From NCBI GenBank assembly GCA_016722705.1, contig JADKGN010000004.1:2046001-2110000 (forward strand): 64,000 bases of DNA, read 5' to 3'. The stretch comes from Candidatus Dechloromonas phosphoritropha. GTDB taxonomy: Bacteria; Pseudomonadota; Gammaproteobacteria; Burkholderiales; Rhodocyclaceae. The position numbers and the translations under genes were made by a program. The notes beneath the pieces are model-generated. The model had not been told where the DNA came from and made no database searches. It was given only the letters and a program-made list of their open reading frames with translations. This document shows positions 52,489 through 61,234 of the stretch, one piece after another; position 1 is the stretch's first letter, and each line of letters starts with the position of its first letter.

Positions 52489-52844
52489 GCAGCCAGTTAT
52501 TCGCCCCGGAAACCAGCCAAGCGATCGCACCAATGAAAGCTGGCTGACCGATTGAAACGATCTGCACCCAAGCGAATCCACCTACATTTTCCTCAAGCGC
52601 GCAGAATCGGGGGACGACAGGCCACGATTTCCACTCATTGCCACGGTCAACCGCGAAAAACAGCCAAAAACCGTTGTCTATCCCCGGTTGTGTCGTCGCG
52701 TGAGCTGTGCTTACTGGAGGATAAAGACATGGGAGCAAATTATATTCGGCCGCCCAGAAAACGAAACAAAGCAAGCACTCCCCGCCAAAAAGCGCGCTGT
52801 CAGCCGCTATACTCTTAACCGAATTCAGCTCATTTCAATATCTC
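52489..52844. other. Intergenic stretch without a supported gene
   Basis: A 103-codon minus-strand frame exists here, but its start sits inside plausible regulatory sequence and it resembles nothing I know. No promoter or hairpin stands out. Confidence 0.4.
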
Positions 52845-53828
52845 ATGGCCATCATCCGCTGCAACAAATGCACACTGCTCGCCGAACAACCGGACAGCCT
52901 CGTCGGTCAGAACGTCACCTGTCCGAAATGCGGCGCACCAGCACAGGTCTATCCAGTGCTGTATTTCATCGAGAAACTGCTCGACAAATACTTCACAGCC
53001 CAGCGAGAAGTCATCCGCCTGAGAGGCCCGGTGAAACCCTCACCCGATGCGGCAACTGACAACCGTCAAGTTGCCGATATTGACCTGGCCAATACCGATT
53101 TCCTCGCCAGTGAACTGCAGCATGGACCGATCTACGATTGGTTTCACAAGAAGCAGATCAAGGCCCAGGCGAACATGCGCGACGTCGACACCAGCGGTTT
53201 CTTCGACGAAGTGGCCGAGGCCATCGGCGCCAATCTGCCGGTGCTCAAAGAGGTGCTGGAGCGCATCCGCTGGTCGCAGCAGAAGGAGCACGTCAGCGCA
53301 ACGATCAATCTGGACAAGAAGTCACCTGAGGACGCCAAGGCGATCTCCGTTTTCTGTCAGCAACTCTATGATTTCTCTTTCGTCGCCAAGTGTTTTCACA
53401 ACAAACCGGAAAACAATGTCCGGCTAATTCTGCAGACTGCGCCGACCATCCGCAATTTCTTCAACGGAGAATGGCTGGAATGGCATACGTTGATGACGTG
53501 CCTGCGCTACGCCAAGGAACGCAAGCGCCGCTTCTCCTGTGCACGCGGTCTCAACCTGACGCTGGCCAACGGCGACCTCCACGAGATCGACGTGTTTATG
53601 CTAATCGACGGTGAGACTCCTGTTTGCATCGAGTGCAAGAGTGGTGAATTCCGTCAAAATATTGACCGCTACCTTGCCTTGAAGAAGCGTCTGGGAATCA
53701 ATGGCCAGCAATTCGTCATGTGCATCGCCGGACTAAGCGACGAAAACGCCAAGGCATTTTCGGCGATGTACGACTTGTCGTTTACGAACGAGCGCATGCT
53801 GGCCGAACGGCTTACCCGGTTGTTCTAA
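52845..53828 (+). CDS. Zinc-ribbon plus PD-(D/E)XK nuclease-like protein
   Basis: The product is 327 residues. Residues 5-30 form a zinc ribbon (CNKCTLL ... CPKCGAP, two CxxC pairs). The middle (100-220) is helical and unrecognised. The C-terminal 100 residues carry LHEIDVFMLIDGETPVCIECKSG, that is E-x-D then a strand, E-C-K: the E-D-(D/E)xK active site layout of restriction-endonuclease-fold nucleases, closest in pattern to Card1/Can2/DUF1887 proteins. It may cut nucleic acid, and its position between inverted MITEs suggests it travels as cargo. Substrate and trigger unknown. Confidence 0.65.
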   Translation: MAIIRCNKCTLLAEQPDSLVGQNVTCPKCGAPAQVYPVLYFIEKLLDKYFTAQREVIRLRGPVKPSPDAATDNRQVADIDLANTDFLASELQHGPIYDWFHKKQIKAQANMRDVDTSGFFDEVAEAIGANLPVLKEVLERIRWSQQKEHVSATINLDKKSPEDAKAISVFCQQLYDFSFVAKCFHNKPENNVRLILQTAPTIRNFFNGEWLEWHTLMTCLRYAKERKRRFSCARGLNLTLANGDLHEIDVFMLIDGETPVCIECKSGEFRQNIDRYLALKKRLGINGQQFVMCIAGLSDENAKAFSAMYDLSFTNERMLAERLTRLF

Positions 53829-53873
53829 GCGTGGGCCGGCTGATCAAGGGGGACGGAAATCGGGGACAGACCA

Positions 53874-53965
53874 GAATGGCACTAAGTTAAGGCTGTCCAG
53901 CATGCCCAGCGCTAGCATTGTCGCTGCAAAAATGGACGCAATAAGTCCTTAACTTAGTGCCATTC
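53874..53965. repeat. 92-bp MITE with perfect 19-bp inverted repeats (copy B)
   Basis: Begins GAATGGCACTAAGTTAAGG and ends with its exact reverse complement. The internal sequence is the reverse complement of copy A with several substitutions. Both sides carry the 11-bp direct repeat GGGACAGACCA (53863-53873 and 53966-53976), as expected for a target duplication by an IS4-type transposase. No protein is encoded. Confidence 0.9.
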
Positions 53966-54005
53966 GGGACAGACCACTATTTACCCCACGCGAGGAATGA
54001 TCGCG

Positions 54006-54329
54006 CTATTTCCGCCACTTCGCCCAGGGGTCTGAGCTGTGTGGGGCGGAAGTCCCTACCTTATTGGTGGGACGCCGTTCGGCATCGGTTCGTTGATCGG
54101 CTACACGATCGTGTAGCGCAGCTTTTTTTGCCTGCTTTTCCCGCAGTCGCTCGGTGTCTTCGAGACTCAATTCGGCTGGTTGCCCCGGCTTTTGGTCTGG
54201 CGGTACGATACCGTCCTGCGGCGGCAATTCAAATTGTTCGGCGGAAGCGCGAGGCAGGCTTTTGAACTGGTACAAATAGAAGACCTCGACCTTTTGCCGC
54301 GCCCAATCAGTTTTTTGTGAGGCGACCAT
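54006..54329 (-). pseudogene. 5'-truncated copy of the VF530-type gene
   Basis: The minus-strand frame (107 codons) matches the last 95 codons or so of the gene at 54976-55452 (DWARQKVEVFYLYQFKSLPRA, PWAKWRK end) with scattered substitutions. The first 60 codons, which carry most of the VF530 domain, are missing. The DNA match between the two copies extends over about 320 bp (53995-54313 against 54963-55282). They form direct repeats around the small zinc-ribbon gene. Confidence 0.75.
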
Positions 54330-54507
54330 GATTTTTGGCGCTTGCTCTCGTGTCAGGCTACTCGGTCGTTAGGAGTGGCAATGCAGGGCGTTACGAAGAA
54401 ATGAAGATTTTGCTTATGAAGGTATCTGCGTGCTAGGATGAACTGCGAATGCTGCTGGTTCCTTCTGGAGCCTGTTCTTAAGTAATGTAGCGAAAAAGGA
54501 GAGCAAA

Positions 54508-54675
54508 ATGCCACGTAATGTCGGTGATAGATATGTCTGCGAGAAGTGTGGAGCTCAGCTTGTTTATGAGAAGGCTTGCCCTTGTCCGGCAGGAAGGCCC
54601 CATTCCGAAATCTGCTGTGGAGTACAAATGAAGCAGGTGCAATCAGAGGGCGCGGAGAAGAAGGACAATAAGTAA
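54508..54675 (+). CDS. 55-residue zinc-ribbon / rubredoxin-like protein
   Basis: The ATG at 54508 follows AAAAAGGAGAG with ideal spacing. MPRNVGDRYVCEKCGAQLVY is followed by CPCPAGRPHSEICCGVQM: a CxxC pair, then CxC and CC. The pattern resembles the N-terminal metal knuckle of desulforedoxin-like proteins. Probably a small metal-binding or redox protein. Too short for a confident family. Confidence 0.65.
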   Translation: MPRNVGDRYVCEKCGAQLVYEKACPCPAGRPHSEICCGVQMKQVQSEGAEKKDNK

Positions 54676-54975
54676 GCGTCCTGACAGCGCTGTTCAACTG
54701 TTGGATGGTGAGATGACCATCCGGGCAATATAGGCCGGTCCGCGCGAAAAAACCGCGTGGTCGGCCGAGCCTGATCATCAGGAAGTTCTATGGTCAGTCC
54801 GGTCATTGATGGAGAAGGCGCTTTGTGGAAACAGAGTTTCGCCTTTGCCGCAGGTGAGTCTGTGTCACTCCGCGCTGGCAGGGCAGTTCTCGCTTACGTT
54901 CAGATCGGGCAGCCCGACATTGGGATTTGCAACCGGGATCAGAGCACCATTTCCCCGGTGCAAGGAATGATTGTG
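54676..54975. other. Intergenic region between the small gene and the VF530 gene
   Basis: It contains a GC-rich inverted repeat (GGCCGGTCCGCG...CGCGTGGTCGGCC, near 54733-54768) with an A-rich loop. No supported coding frame. Confidence 0.4.
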
Positions 54976-55452
54976 CTATTTCCGCCACTTCGCCCAGGGG
55001 TCTGAGCTGTCTGGGGTGGAAGTCCCTGCCTTATTGGTGGGACGCCGTTCGGCGCCGGTTCGTTGATCGGCTGCACGATCGTGTAGCGCAGCTTTTTTTG
55101 CCCGCTTTTCGCGCAGTCGCTCGGCATCTTCCAGACTCAATTTGGCTGGTTGCCCCGGCTTTTGGTCTGGCGGTACGATACGGTCCCGCGGCGGCAATTC
55201 AAATTGTTCGGCGGAAGCGCGAGGCAGGCTTTTGAACTGGTACAAGTAGAAGGCCTCTACCTTTTCCCGCGCCCAAACAGTTTTTTGCAGAAACTTCACA
55301 CTGGATTCGATGCTCGGGTTGCTCGCAAAGCAGTTGATGTTCAAGTAGGCAAACAGAATATCGAAGCCGTAGTAGTCAATGATTTCCGTGAGCAGGGTTT
55401 TCAAACTCACACCGTGCAGCGGGTTGTTTTTGTAATCGAGTTCTTGGGTCAT
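54976..55452 (-). CDS. VF530-family DNA-binding protein with a C-terminal tail
   Basis: The product is 158 residues. Residues 1-75 are the VF530 (DUF2132) domain: NNPLHGVSLKTLLTEIIDYYG, ININCFASNPSIESSVKFL, WAREKVEAFYLY. VF530 proteins bind double-stranded DNA. The 80-residue tail is unusual: Pro-rich, then a charged helix (LSLEDAERLREKRAKKAALH), ending PWAKWRK. A truncated second copy lies at 54006. Confidence 0.85.
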   Translation of the reverse strand: MTQELDYKNNPLHGVSLKTLLTEIIDYYGFDILFAYLNINCFASNPSIESSVKFLQKTVWAREKVEAFYLYQFKSLPRASAEQFELPPRDRIVPPDQKPGQPAKLSLEDAERLREKRAKKAALHDRAADQRTGAERRPTNKAGTSTPDSSDPWAKWRK

Positions 55453-55517
55453 GGCGTTTTTCTGGGTAAGGGCTGATTTACTGAATTTTCTTGACGCAGG
55501 ATAAATGGAACAGCCAA

Positions 55518-55700
55518 TGCGTGGTGCGCGCCGGAGCAGGCCTCCATGCCGACCAGACAGGGCGGCAGGTTGGCGACCGTCTCCAGCAATTGACTGTGAA
55601 CCACCTTGGGCTTGATAAATGTCGCCTTGCCACTCTGGTCAGCGCCATGCAAAGCGAATACATGTCTGGCCAGATCGCTGCCTGCGGTGACAATATTCAT
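55518..55700 (-). pseudogene. IS110-type transposase relic (N-terminal end)
   Basis: The minus strand reads MNIVTAGSDLARHVFALHGAD then LLETVANLPPCLVGMEACSGAHH, the start of IS110/IS1111 transposases (DEDD type; MNI...GIDLAK..F.LHG). The first catalytic Asp is present, but the sequence diverges after 60 codons and the rest is gone. Confidence 0.8.
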
Positions 55701-55849
55701 GGACTTCCCCTTTCGAGCAAATGATTCAGTGTGGAAACTCATTCATGGCAGCAACTGCTGCTGGCGGCTTCCGCCTCTAATTCGATACGGGGAAGTCTCT
55801 TTACTTCGTTAGACTTTACCAAAACCCAAATTACCACTGTGGTATCTTC

Positions 55850-56284
55850 ATGAATCCCAGAACCCGACGTATGCTCCAAGCCGTCCTGTATGAGGTTTTC
55901 GCCATCGCCTTCGTTGGTCCAGTGCTGAGCCTGGCCTTCGAAAAGCCACCTGCTTCAACCATCGGACTTGCATTCGTTCTGTCCAGCATTGCGCTCGCGT
56001 GGAACTATGTCTTCAACACACTTTTTGAGCACTGGGAGTCGCGGCAAACCGTAAGAGGCCGGTCACTTGCTAGGCGCCTAGGGCATGGCGTAGGTTTCGA
56101 AGGAGGCCTCGCCATCATATTGACCCCGGTCATGTCTCTCTGGTTGAATATATCCGCACTCGGCGCATTCGTAGCAAATCTTGGCCTCCTGGTATTTTTC
56201 TTTATCTATGCTATTGCCTTCACATGGGCGTTCGATCGTGTGTTTGGTCTTCCTCGGTCCGTGGCCAAGCACCATGAGGCCTAA
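55850..56284 (+). CDS. PACE-family efflux protein (AceI-like)
   Basis: The product is 144 residues with four helices. Two tandem bacterial transmembrane pair domains are seen: RRMLQAVLYEVFAIAFVGPVL and WNYVFNTLFEHWESR, then RRLGHGVGFEGGLAIILTPVM and YAIAFTWAFDRVFGLPRS. The conserved W-N-x-x-F...D pattern and the E in FEGG are family marks. PACE proteins pump biocides such as chlorhexidine and natural polyamines, using the proton gradient, in the inner membrane. Confidence 0.85.
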   Translation: MNPRTRRMLQAVLYEVFAIAFVGPVLSLAFEKPPASTIGLAFVLSSIALAWNYVFNTLFEHWESRQTVRGRSLARRLGHGVGFEGGLAIILTPVMSLWLNISALGAFVANLGLLVFFFIYAIAFTWAFDRVFGLPRSVAKHHEA

Positions 56285-56366
56285 CCCATTATTCCCCGGA
56301 CCTTGCGAATGAAGCCGTGCAAGCCGGTGAATTCCAACGGTGGATGGCAAATCCTCGAGGCAAAAT

Positions 56367-56927
56367 ATGAACTGGCAAAACAATTCTGTACGTTATGGCT
56401 CCTTATCAATTGGCTTGCATTGGTTGATGTTTGCGTTGATCGCAGCGGTGTATGCCTGCATAGAACTACATGGCCTGTTTCCAAAGGGTAGTGACCTTCG
56501 CGAGGCGTTGAAAACGTGGCATTTCATGCTGGGTCTGTCCGTTTTCTTTCTCGCTATCCTGCGTTTGTTGGTGCACTTTGCCAGTGGGCCGGCACCACGC
56601 ATTGAACCGCCCGCTGCGCGATGGCAGGAGTTGCTTGCCACAGCAGTTCACTATGCGCTCTATGCGTTGATGCTGGGGTTGCCGTTGGCCGGCTGGTTGG
56701 TTCTGAGCTTGGCTGGTAAGCCAATTCCGTTTTTTGGGCTCCAGCTACCCACTCTTGTTGCGGAGAACAAGGACCTAGCCAAGCAAATAAAGGAAATTCA
56801 TGAAACAGCGGGAACAGTGGGCTACTTCTTGATTGGTCTGCACGCTTTTGCGGCCTTAATCCATCACTACGTTCTTCGTGACAACACCTTGCGGCGCATG
56901 CTCCCTGGCAAACAACGCGCCGAATAA
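56367..56927 (+). CDS. Cytochrome b561
   Basis: The product is 186 residues from ATG 56367 (GAGG 6 bp upstream). Four transmembrane helices carry the haem-ligand His residues in SIGLHWLMF, KTWHFMLGL, AVHYALYALML and GLHAFAALIHHY. A di-haem inner-membrane cytochrome that passes electrons between quinol and periplasmic acceptors, or oxidises quinol to reduce superoxide. Confidence 0.9.
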   Translation: MNWQNNSVRYGSLSIGLHWLMFALIAAVYACIELHGLFPKGSDLREALKTWHFMLGLSVFFLAILRLLVHFASGPAPRIEPPAARWQELLATAVHYALYALMLGLPLAGWLVLSLAGKPIPFFGLQLPTLVAENKDLAKQIKEIHETAGTVGYFLIGLHAFAALIHHYVLRDNTLRRMLPGKQRAE

Positions 56928-56939
56928 GATGCTCAAGCG

Positions 56940-56966
56940 GACAGGTCCGCCTAAGGCGGACCTGTC
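56940..56966 (+). terminator. Perfect 12-bp hairpin between cytochrome b561 and the phosphoesterase gene
   Basis: Stem 56940-56951 (GACAGGTCCGCC) pairs with 56955-56966, loop TAA. No T-run follows, so it may stabilise the upstream mRNA or act as a weak terminator. Confidence 0.5.
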
Positions 56967-56995
56967 GCTTACCTTGAACTTAGAGGACGAAATCT

Positions 56996-57760
56996 ATGAA
57001 GCTTCATGTTCTTTCCGACCTCCATTTGAGCGTCGCCGCATTTGAGGTACCGAAAACGAATGCGGACGTAGTAATTATCGCGGGAGACATCGCCCGACCC
57101 AAAGAAGCCATCGCCTGGGCGAGCACGTTCACCAAGCCCGTTCTCTACGTGCCAGGCAATCATGAGTTTTACGGAGGCAGTATTGCCTCGACAGTTCAGG
57201 AGTTAAGGCAGTTGTGTAGCCGGCGTGATATTTGGGTGCTCGACAACAACGCCGTCGTGATTGGTGGCGTACGTTTTCTTGGAACGACGCTGTGGACCGA
57301 TTTCCGGTTATTTGGCGATGGGGAGAAGCGAGATGTGGCAGTCAGCGAAGCACTGAACTTCATGCGTGATTTCAGCAGAATTCAAATGGACGCAGCGTCG
57401 GAAACGATGTTCACGCCGGATATGTCCGAACTGCTATTCACTCGTCACGCGAACTGGCTTGAAGAAAAATTGGCTGAACCTTTCCCGGGCAAAACCGTTG
57501 TTATCACACATCACGCCCCCTCGCCGAAAAGCGTTCATCCGAAATTTGCGGGCTCACCCTTGAACGCCTGCTTCGTCTCCGATGCCGAACGACTGATTGA
57601 CGGCAAACGTGTCGAATTGTGGATACACGGGCATACTCACGACAGCTTTGACTATGTTTTGAACGGCACACGCGTAGTCTGTAACCCGCGCGGCTATGCC
57701 AAGAGCGGTGTGAGCGAGAATCCGCAATTTGATCCGGCTCTCGTCATCGAAGTCATGTAA
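56996..57760 (+). CDS. Metallophosphoesterase
   Basis: The product is 254 residues. The calcineurin-like metal motifs are complete and in order: SDLHL, AGDIARP, GNHEFYGG, THHAPS and GHTHDS. A cytoplasmic phosphatase/phosphodiesterase; the substrate is unknown. The 208 bp after it hold no gene. Confidence 0.9.
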   Translation: MKLHVLSDLHLSVAAFEVPKTNADVVIIAGDIARPKEAIAWASTFTKPVLYVPGNHEFYGGSIASTVQELRQLCSRRDIWVLDNNAVVIGGVRFLGTTLWTDFRLFGDGEKRDVAVSEALNFMRDFSRIQMDAASETMFTPDMSELLFTRHANWLEEKLAEPFPGKTVVITHHAPSPKSVHPKFAGSPLNACFVSDAERLIDGKRVELWIHGHTHDSFDYVLNGTRVVCNPRGYAKSGVSENPQFDPALVIEVM

Positions 57761-57968
57761 GCACGTACGCCTCCATCCACATCATCAGGCTTTCGTCATC
57801 GCGGCTTTGCTTGATGTCGGCTACTTCCTCCAACTCATCATTCCACCGGACCTACGCGAAAAGTCGCGCAGTCCGGTAAATTCAGACGGTAGACAGTCAG
57901 AGAAAGCAGGTACAGACGTATCGGGGACCGATCACGGTTTTCTTCGGTTTGCTAGGGTGTGTTGACAA

Positions 57969-58316
57969 TCACGTGAGCCAGATGAAAACTGCGGCGAGGG
58001 CGACGAAGGAAGCGAAGCGTTCGGCGAGTTTGTCATAGCGCGTGGCGACGCGTCGGAACTACTTGATCCGCCAGAAGAAGCGTTCTACCAGGTTGCGATT
58101 TTTGTAAAGGTGCTGATCGAAACTACGCTGGACAATACGATTGCTTTTGGGAGGGATGACCGCTTGAATCTCATTCGCAGCAAGATGCTCGATGATCGCG
58201 TCTATGTCGCAGGCTTTGTCCGTACTCAGCAAGTCGGGCAACAGATCGCCCAACAGGAGCAGCGCTTGAGGGCTGCCATCGGCCCACCTCATCCGCATCA
58301 ATTCCTCGTAAGCCAT
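57969..58316 (-). pseudogene. IS5-family transposase relic (C-terminal half, one nonsense codon)
   Basis: The minus strand gives DKACDIDAIIEHLAANEIQAV, IPPKSNRIVQ, YKNRNLVERFFWRIK, stop, FRRVATRYDKLAERFASFVAL. This is the end of IS5/IS1031 transposases (DDE: D...; E in ERFF). A TAG replaces the usual Q (CAG) in KQFRR, and the N-terminal half is missing. Confidence 0.8.
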
Positions 58317-58371
58317 GCGAATGGAATCAGCTAACCGAGGTTTTTAGGTTGAATCGTGCCGGGCGAAAGGT

Positions 58372-59237
58372 TTGCGCCACACCAGGGAAGTCAATCGGGC
58401 ACACGTACTGTCCGCGCTTGATCACGGCATACCGGAGTCCCAGATCATGGCGGTTCTGGGGGTAGGACGGACAGCCATCTGGAAAACGCGGGCGGCATAT
58501 CGGGAAGGTCGGGCGGATTACGCGCTGCGCGATGTGGCACGACCAGGCAAACCATGCCAGTACGGTGCCGATGTCGAGGCCGAGATTTCGGCCTTGGCCT
58601 GTTCGGCGCCGCCGGAGGGGGCCACACGCTGGACACTCGAATTGCTGTAGCGGGCGGCACACGCAGTGGCCGATGTCGGTCCGATCAGCCGCGAGACGAT
58701 ACGCCGGCTGCTAAAAAAAAACTGCATCAAGCCGTGGCGCAAACTGATGTGGTGTGTCGGCAGGCTGACGGAAGAGTATCGACAGCTGATGTACGATCTG
58801 CTCGAGTTGTACGCGCGCCCGTTCCGCTCGCGGGAACCCGTCGTTTGGCTGGACGAGAAGAGCAAGCAACTGCTCGAGGATTCGCGCCGGCCCTTGCCGA
58901 TCGGGCCGGCATGCCAGTCAAAGTGGACTACGAATACGTTCGTCGCGGAACGTGCAATCTGTTCATTGCCATCGAGCCCAAGGGCGGTCGACGAACTGTC
59001 GGAGTGACCGATCATCGGACCAAAGCCGATTTTGTGGCTTTCGTCCGCCACCTGCCCGAACAGGTCTATGCCACCGCTCGCCGGGTCCATCTGGTGCTCG
59101 ACAATCTCAACCCGGCGCGCTGGACTGGTCAGACACGAAATTGGACGCCGGTCGGTGTAGTGACCCTCAATCCAGAACGCGATTGCATCGCCAACGCGCA
59201 TCTGGAAGACAAGCTTATTCCGCCATTAACTGCATGA
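58372..59237 (+). pseudogene. IS630-family transposase relic
   Basis: Plus-strand frames give, in order, a helix-turn-helix (ESQIMAVLGVGRTAIWKTR), a stop after WTLELL, then VGPISRETIRRLLKKN, VVWLDEKSKQLL (first DDE Asp region) and, in a shifted frame, FVRHLPEQVY and HLVLDNLNPARW (second Asp). At least one nonsense codon (58648) and one frameshift near 58910 make it inactive. The end is poorly conserved. Confidence 0.8.
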
Positions 59238-59340
59238 CCGAGGCGACAACTATCTTGACGCGCGCCGGTTTCGATGAACGTCAGGGCGACCCGTCGAAGG
59301 GGGCTGTGAAATTGACTACAGGTAACCTTCGACGCCGGAC

Positions 59341-59751
59341 TTAATTGCCGCGATAGGTTGAAAAACCGAAGGGGCTCAGCAGCAGCGGGATGTGGTAGTG
59401 CGGCACTGTGCCATCGACCACAAAAACCACCGGAACTTCAGGAAAAAACGAAGGCGTTTTGCGCGCTGCAAACCACTCGCCGGTCTTGAAGGTGACGCGG
59501 TAGTTGCCTTTTTCCAGCGCCTTGCCTTCCGGGTACAGCGCCGGGATACGGCCTTGCTCGTTGGTGATGCCGCTGCTGAGTTCTATCCAGCTTTTGCCGT
59601 CCTGCTTTTCCAGCAGCACTTTCACCCCGGGCGATGGTAGGCCATTCTCCAAATTTAGTACGTGGACGCTGAGCGGGTTGCCGGCAGGAAATACGATGGC
59701 GGAAGCGCCGCACAGGGTAATTCCGGCGCACAAAGATTTAAAAGTCATCAT
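59341..59751 (-). CDS. 5-hydroxyisourate hydrolase, periplasmic (transthyretin-like)
   Basis: The product is 136 residues with a signal peptide (1-23). HVLNLENGLPSPGVKVLLEKQ is the start of the HIUase fold, and YHIPLLLSPFGFSTYRGN is its end (typically YHVPLLLSP.YSTYRGS); the catalytic His and Arg positions are present, the last residue is N, not S. It hydrolyses 5-hydroxyisourate in urate breakdown. No other purine-degradation gene is nearby. Its start lies 42 bp from an IS4-type element, inside a region of IS relics. Confidence 0.85.
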   Translation of the reverse strand: MMTFKSLCAGITLCGASAIVFPAGNPLSVHVLNLENGLPSPGVKVLLEKQDGKSWIELSSGITNEQGRIPALYPEGKALEKGNYRVTFKTGEWFAARKTPSFFPEVPVVFVVDGTVPHYHIPLLLSPFGFSTYRGN

Positions 59752-59792
59752 GGCGAAATTTCCTTTTTCAATTGGAGGAGGGTAAAACTTGA

Positions 59793-61122
59793 CTGTCCGG
59801 TTAGATTCCCAATAAATTCAATTGGTTGCAAACCGGGTGCGCTCCGGATCTGTAATCGTCACCCGGGAACGCCTGCTGCAAGGTCATTTTCTCGAATAGG
59901 GTGAGGGATAAAACCTGTAGCAAAGTGTAGAGGGAAACGTCGAGCTTCAATTTTTTCTGAACAATGGCGACCAACACATAGACCGACACCGCGATCCAGA
60001 TTTGCGTCTTGACCGCGTTCTCTGAAGTACCGAAGAACTGTTTGATTCGAAGATGCTGCTTGATCCACTTGAAGAACAACTCGACCTGCCAGCGGCTTTT
60101 GTAAAGCGCGCAGATCGTTGCTGCCGGCAAGATCATCTGGTTGGTGAGGAAGACGAGCGTTTTTCCGGTCTCGGCATCCTTGAATCGAACACGCCGCAAC
60201 TGGGCAGGATAGTCGCGCCGGGTGTAATAGCCATCCAGGGCAATCGTCTGGTCGCAGAGAATACCGGTACTGCGGTCGGTTGGCGCCGAATAGACGCGAT
60301 GGGAATTCAGGTTCGATTTGGCACGGGTCACGAAGAAAGCCCCCGCCTGATGCAGCCTGTGCAAGCGGGCGAAATCAACATAACCGCGATCCATGACGTA
60401 AATCGCACCGGCTTCCGGGGTCAGCAAGTCCAGCGCATGGACATCGTGCAGTTTCCCGTCGGAGACGTGGATAAAACTGGGAATACTGCCGCGTCCCACA
60501 GGGATTTCCCCTGGTCACAAGTCGAGCAGCGTATGCATCTTCACCGCCGCCTTGGTGGTACGGAAATGCGCCCAGGGAAATACCGACAGGCACAGGTCGA
60601 TGGGGGTCGAATCGAGCGCATACACGGTGTTCGACAATTCCAGGCCCAAGTCTTCGCTGGCATAGAGCTTTCTTGCCTGGACAATCAGCCGCGCGGCAAA
60701 GTCGGCGTAGATGCGCCAATCCCGCGATTCGTTTGCGTCGGCCAATGTCGCACGCCGTACCGGCTCGCGAAATCCCATGTGGTACAGCTTGGCGGATTGC
60801 GCCGACAGACAGGTCTCGATGTCCCGCAAGCTCTCCCGATACGTCAGTTGTGCAAAGGCCATCACCCGAAATTGTTCGGCGCAACTCAGTGTGCGAACGC
60901 CTTTGTCGCCGCTGTAGCGTGTGACATAGCGATTGAATGTCGACCACGGCAGGAAATCCATCAACTGGGAAAACAGTGTCTTGCCGGCGTTCATGGCAAC
61001 ACCCTTCAGAAAATTTCGAAGGGCCATTTTTCGCCGATTTCAAATCGACACCACACCTTTTCGCTCGGAACGCCCCGTCAGTCACGGCGCTCGGCAGTTC
61101 GAGTGCTCATTTGACCGGACAG
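59793..61122 (-). mobile_element. IS4-family insertion sequence with short inverted ends
   Basis: Ends CTGTCCGGTTAGAT (59793) and, read inward from the other side, CTGTCCGGTCAAAT (61122). The 1330 bp between them carry one transposase gene on the minus strand. No clear target duplication. It lies just upstream of the hydroxyisourate hydrolase gene and probably cut it from its original promoter. Confidence 0.75.
59801..61027 (-). pseudogene. IS4-family transposase interrupted by a 24-bp in-frame insertion with a stop
   Basis: Residues 1-170 (61027-60515) have FLPWSTFNRYVTRYSGDKGVR-like start and LDSTPIDLCLSVFPWA; residues after the break (60499-59801) have FIHVSDGKLHDV, YVMDRGYVDFARL and YKSRWQVELFFKWIKQHL, the DDE and Y-R-E-K signatures. 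Relatives read MHTLLDLRGSIPSF; here 24 bases (TGACCAGGGGAAATCCCTG and five more) lie between L and R. The frame is kept but the first inserted codon is TGA. So one event explains the loss. Confidence 0.8.
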
Positions 61123-61234
61123 TAGTGAGATACCATAACAACATAATGCCTTCAGGGTAGTGGCCTATTTTTGATAAGCGAAATCCATGGCTTTCTGGCG
61201 CTGTCGATGGCGATTTGCGATCATGGTGGCGAGG

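Noticed and set aside
60499..60515. TGA in the IS4 transposase as selenocysteine
   Set aside because: The residue falls in an inserted stretch absent from relatives, and the hairpin is too small for a bacterial SECIS.
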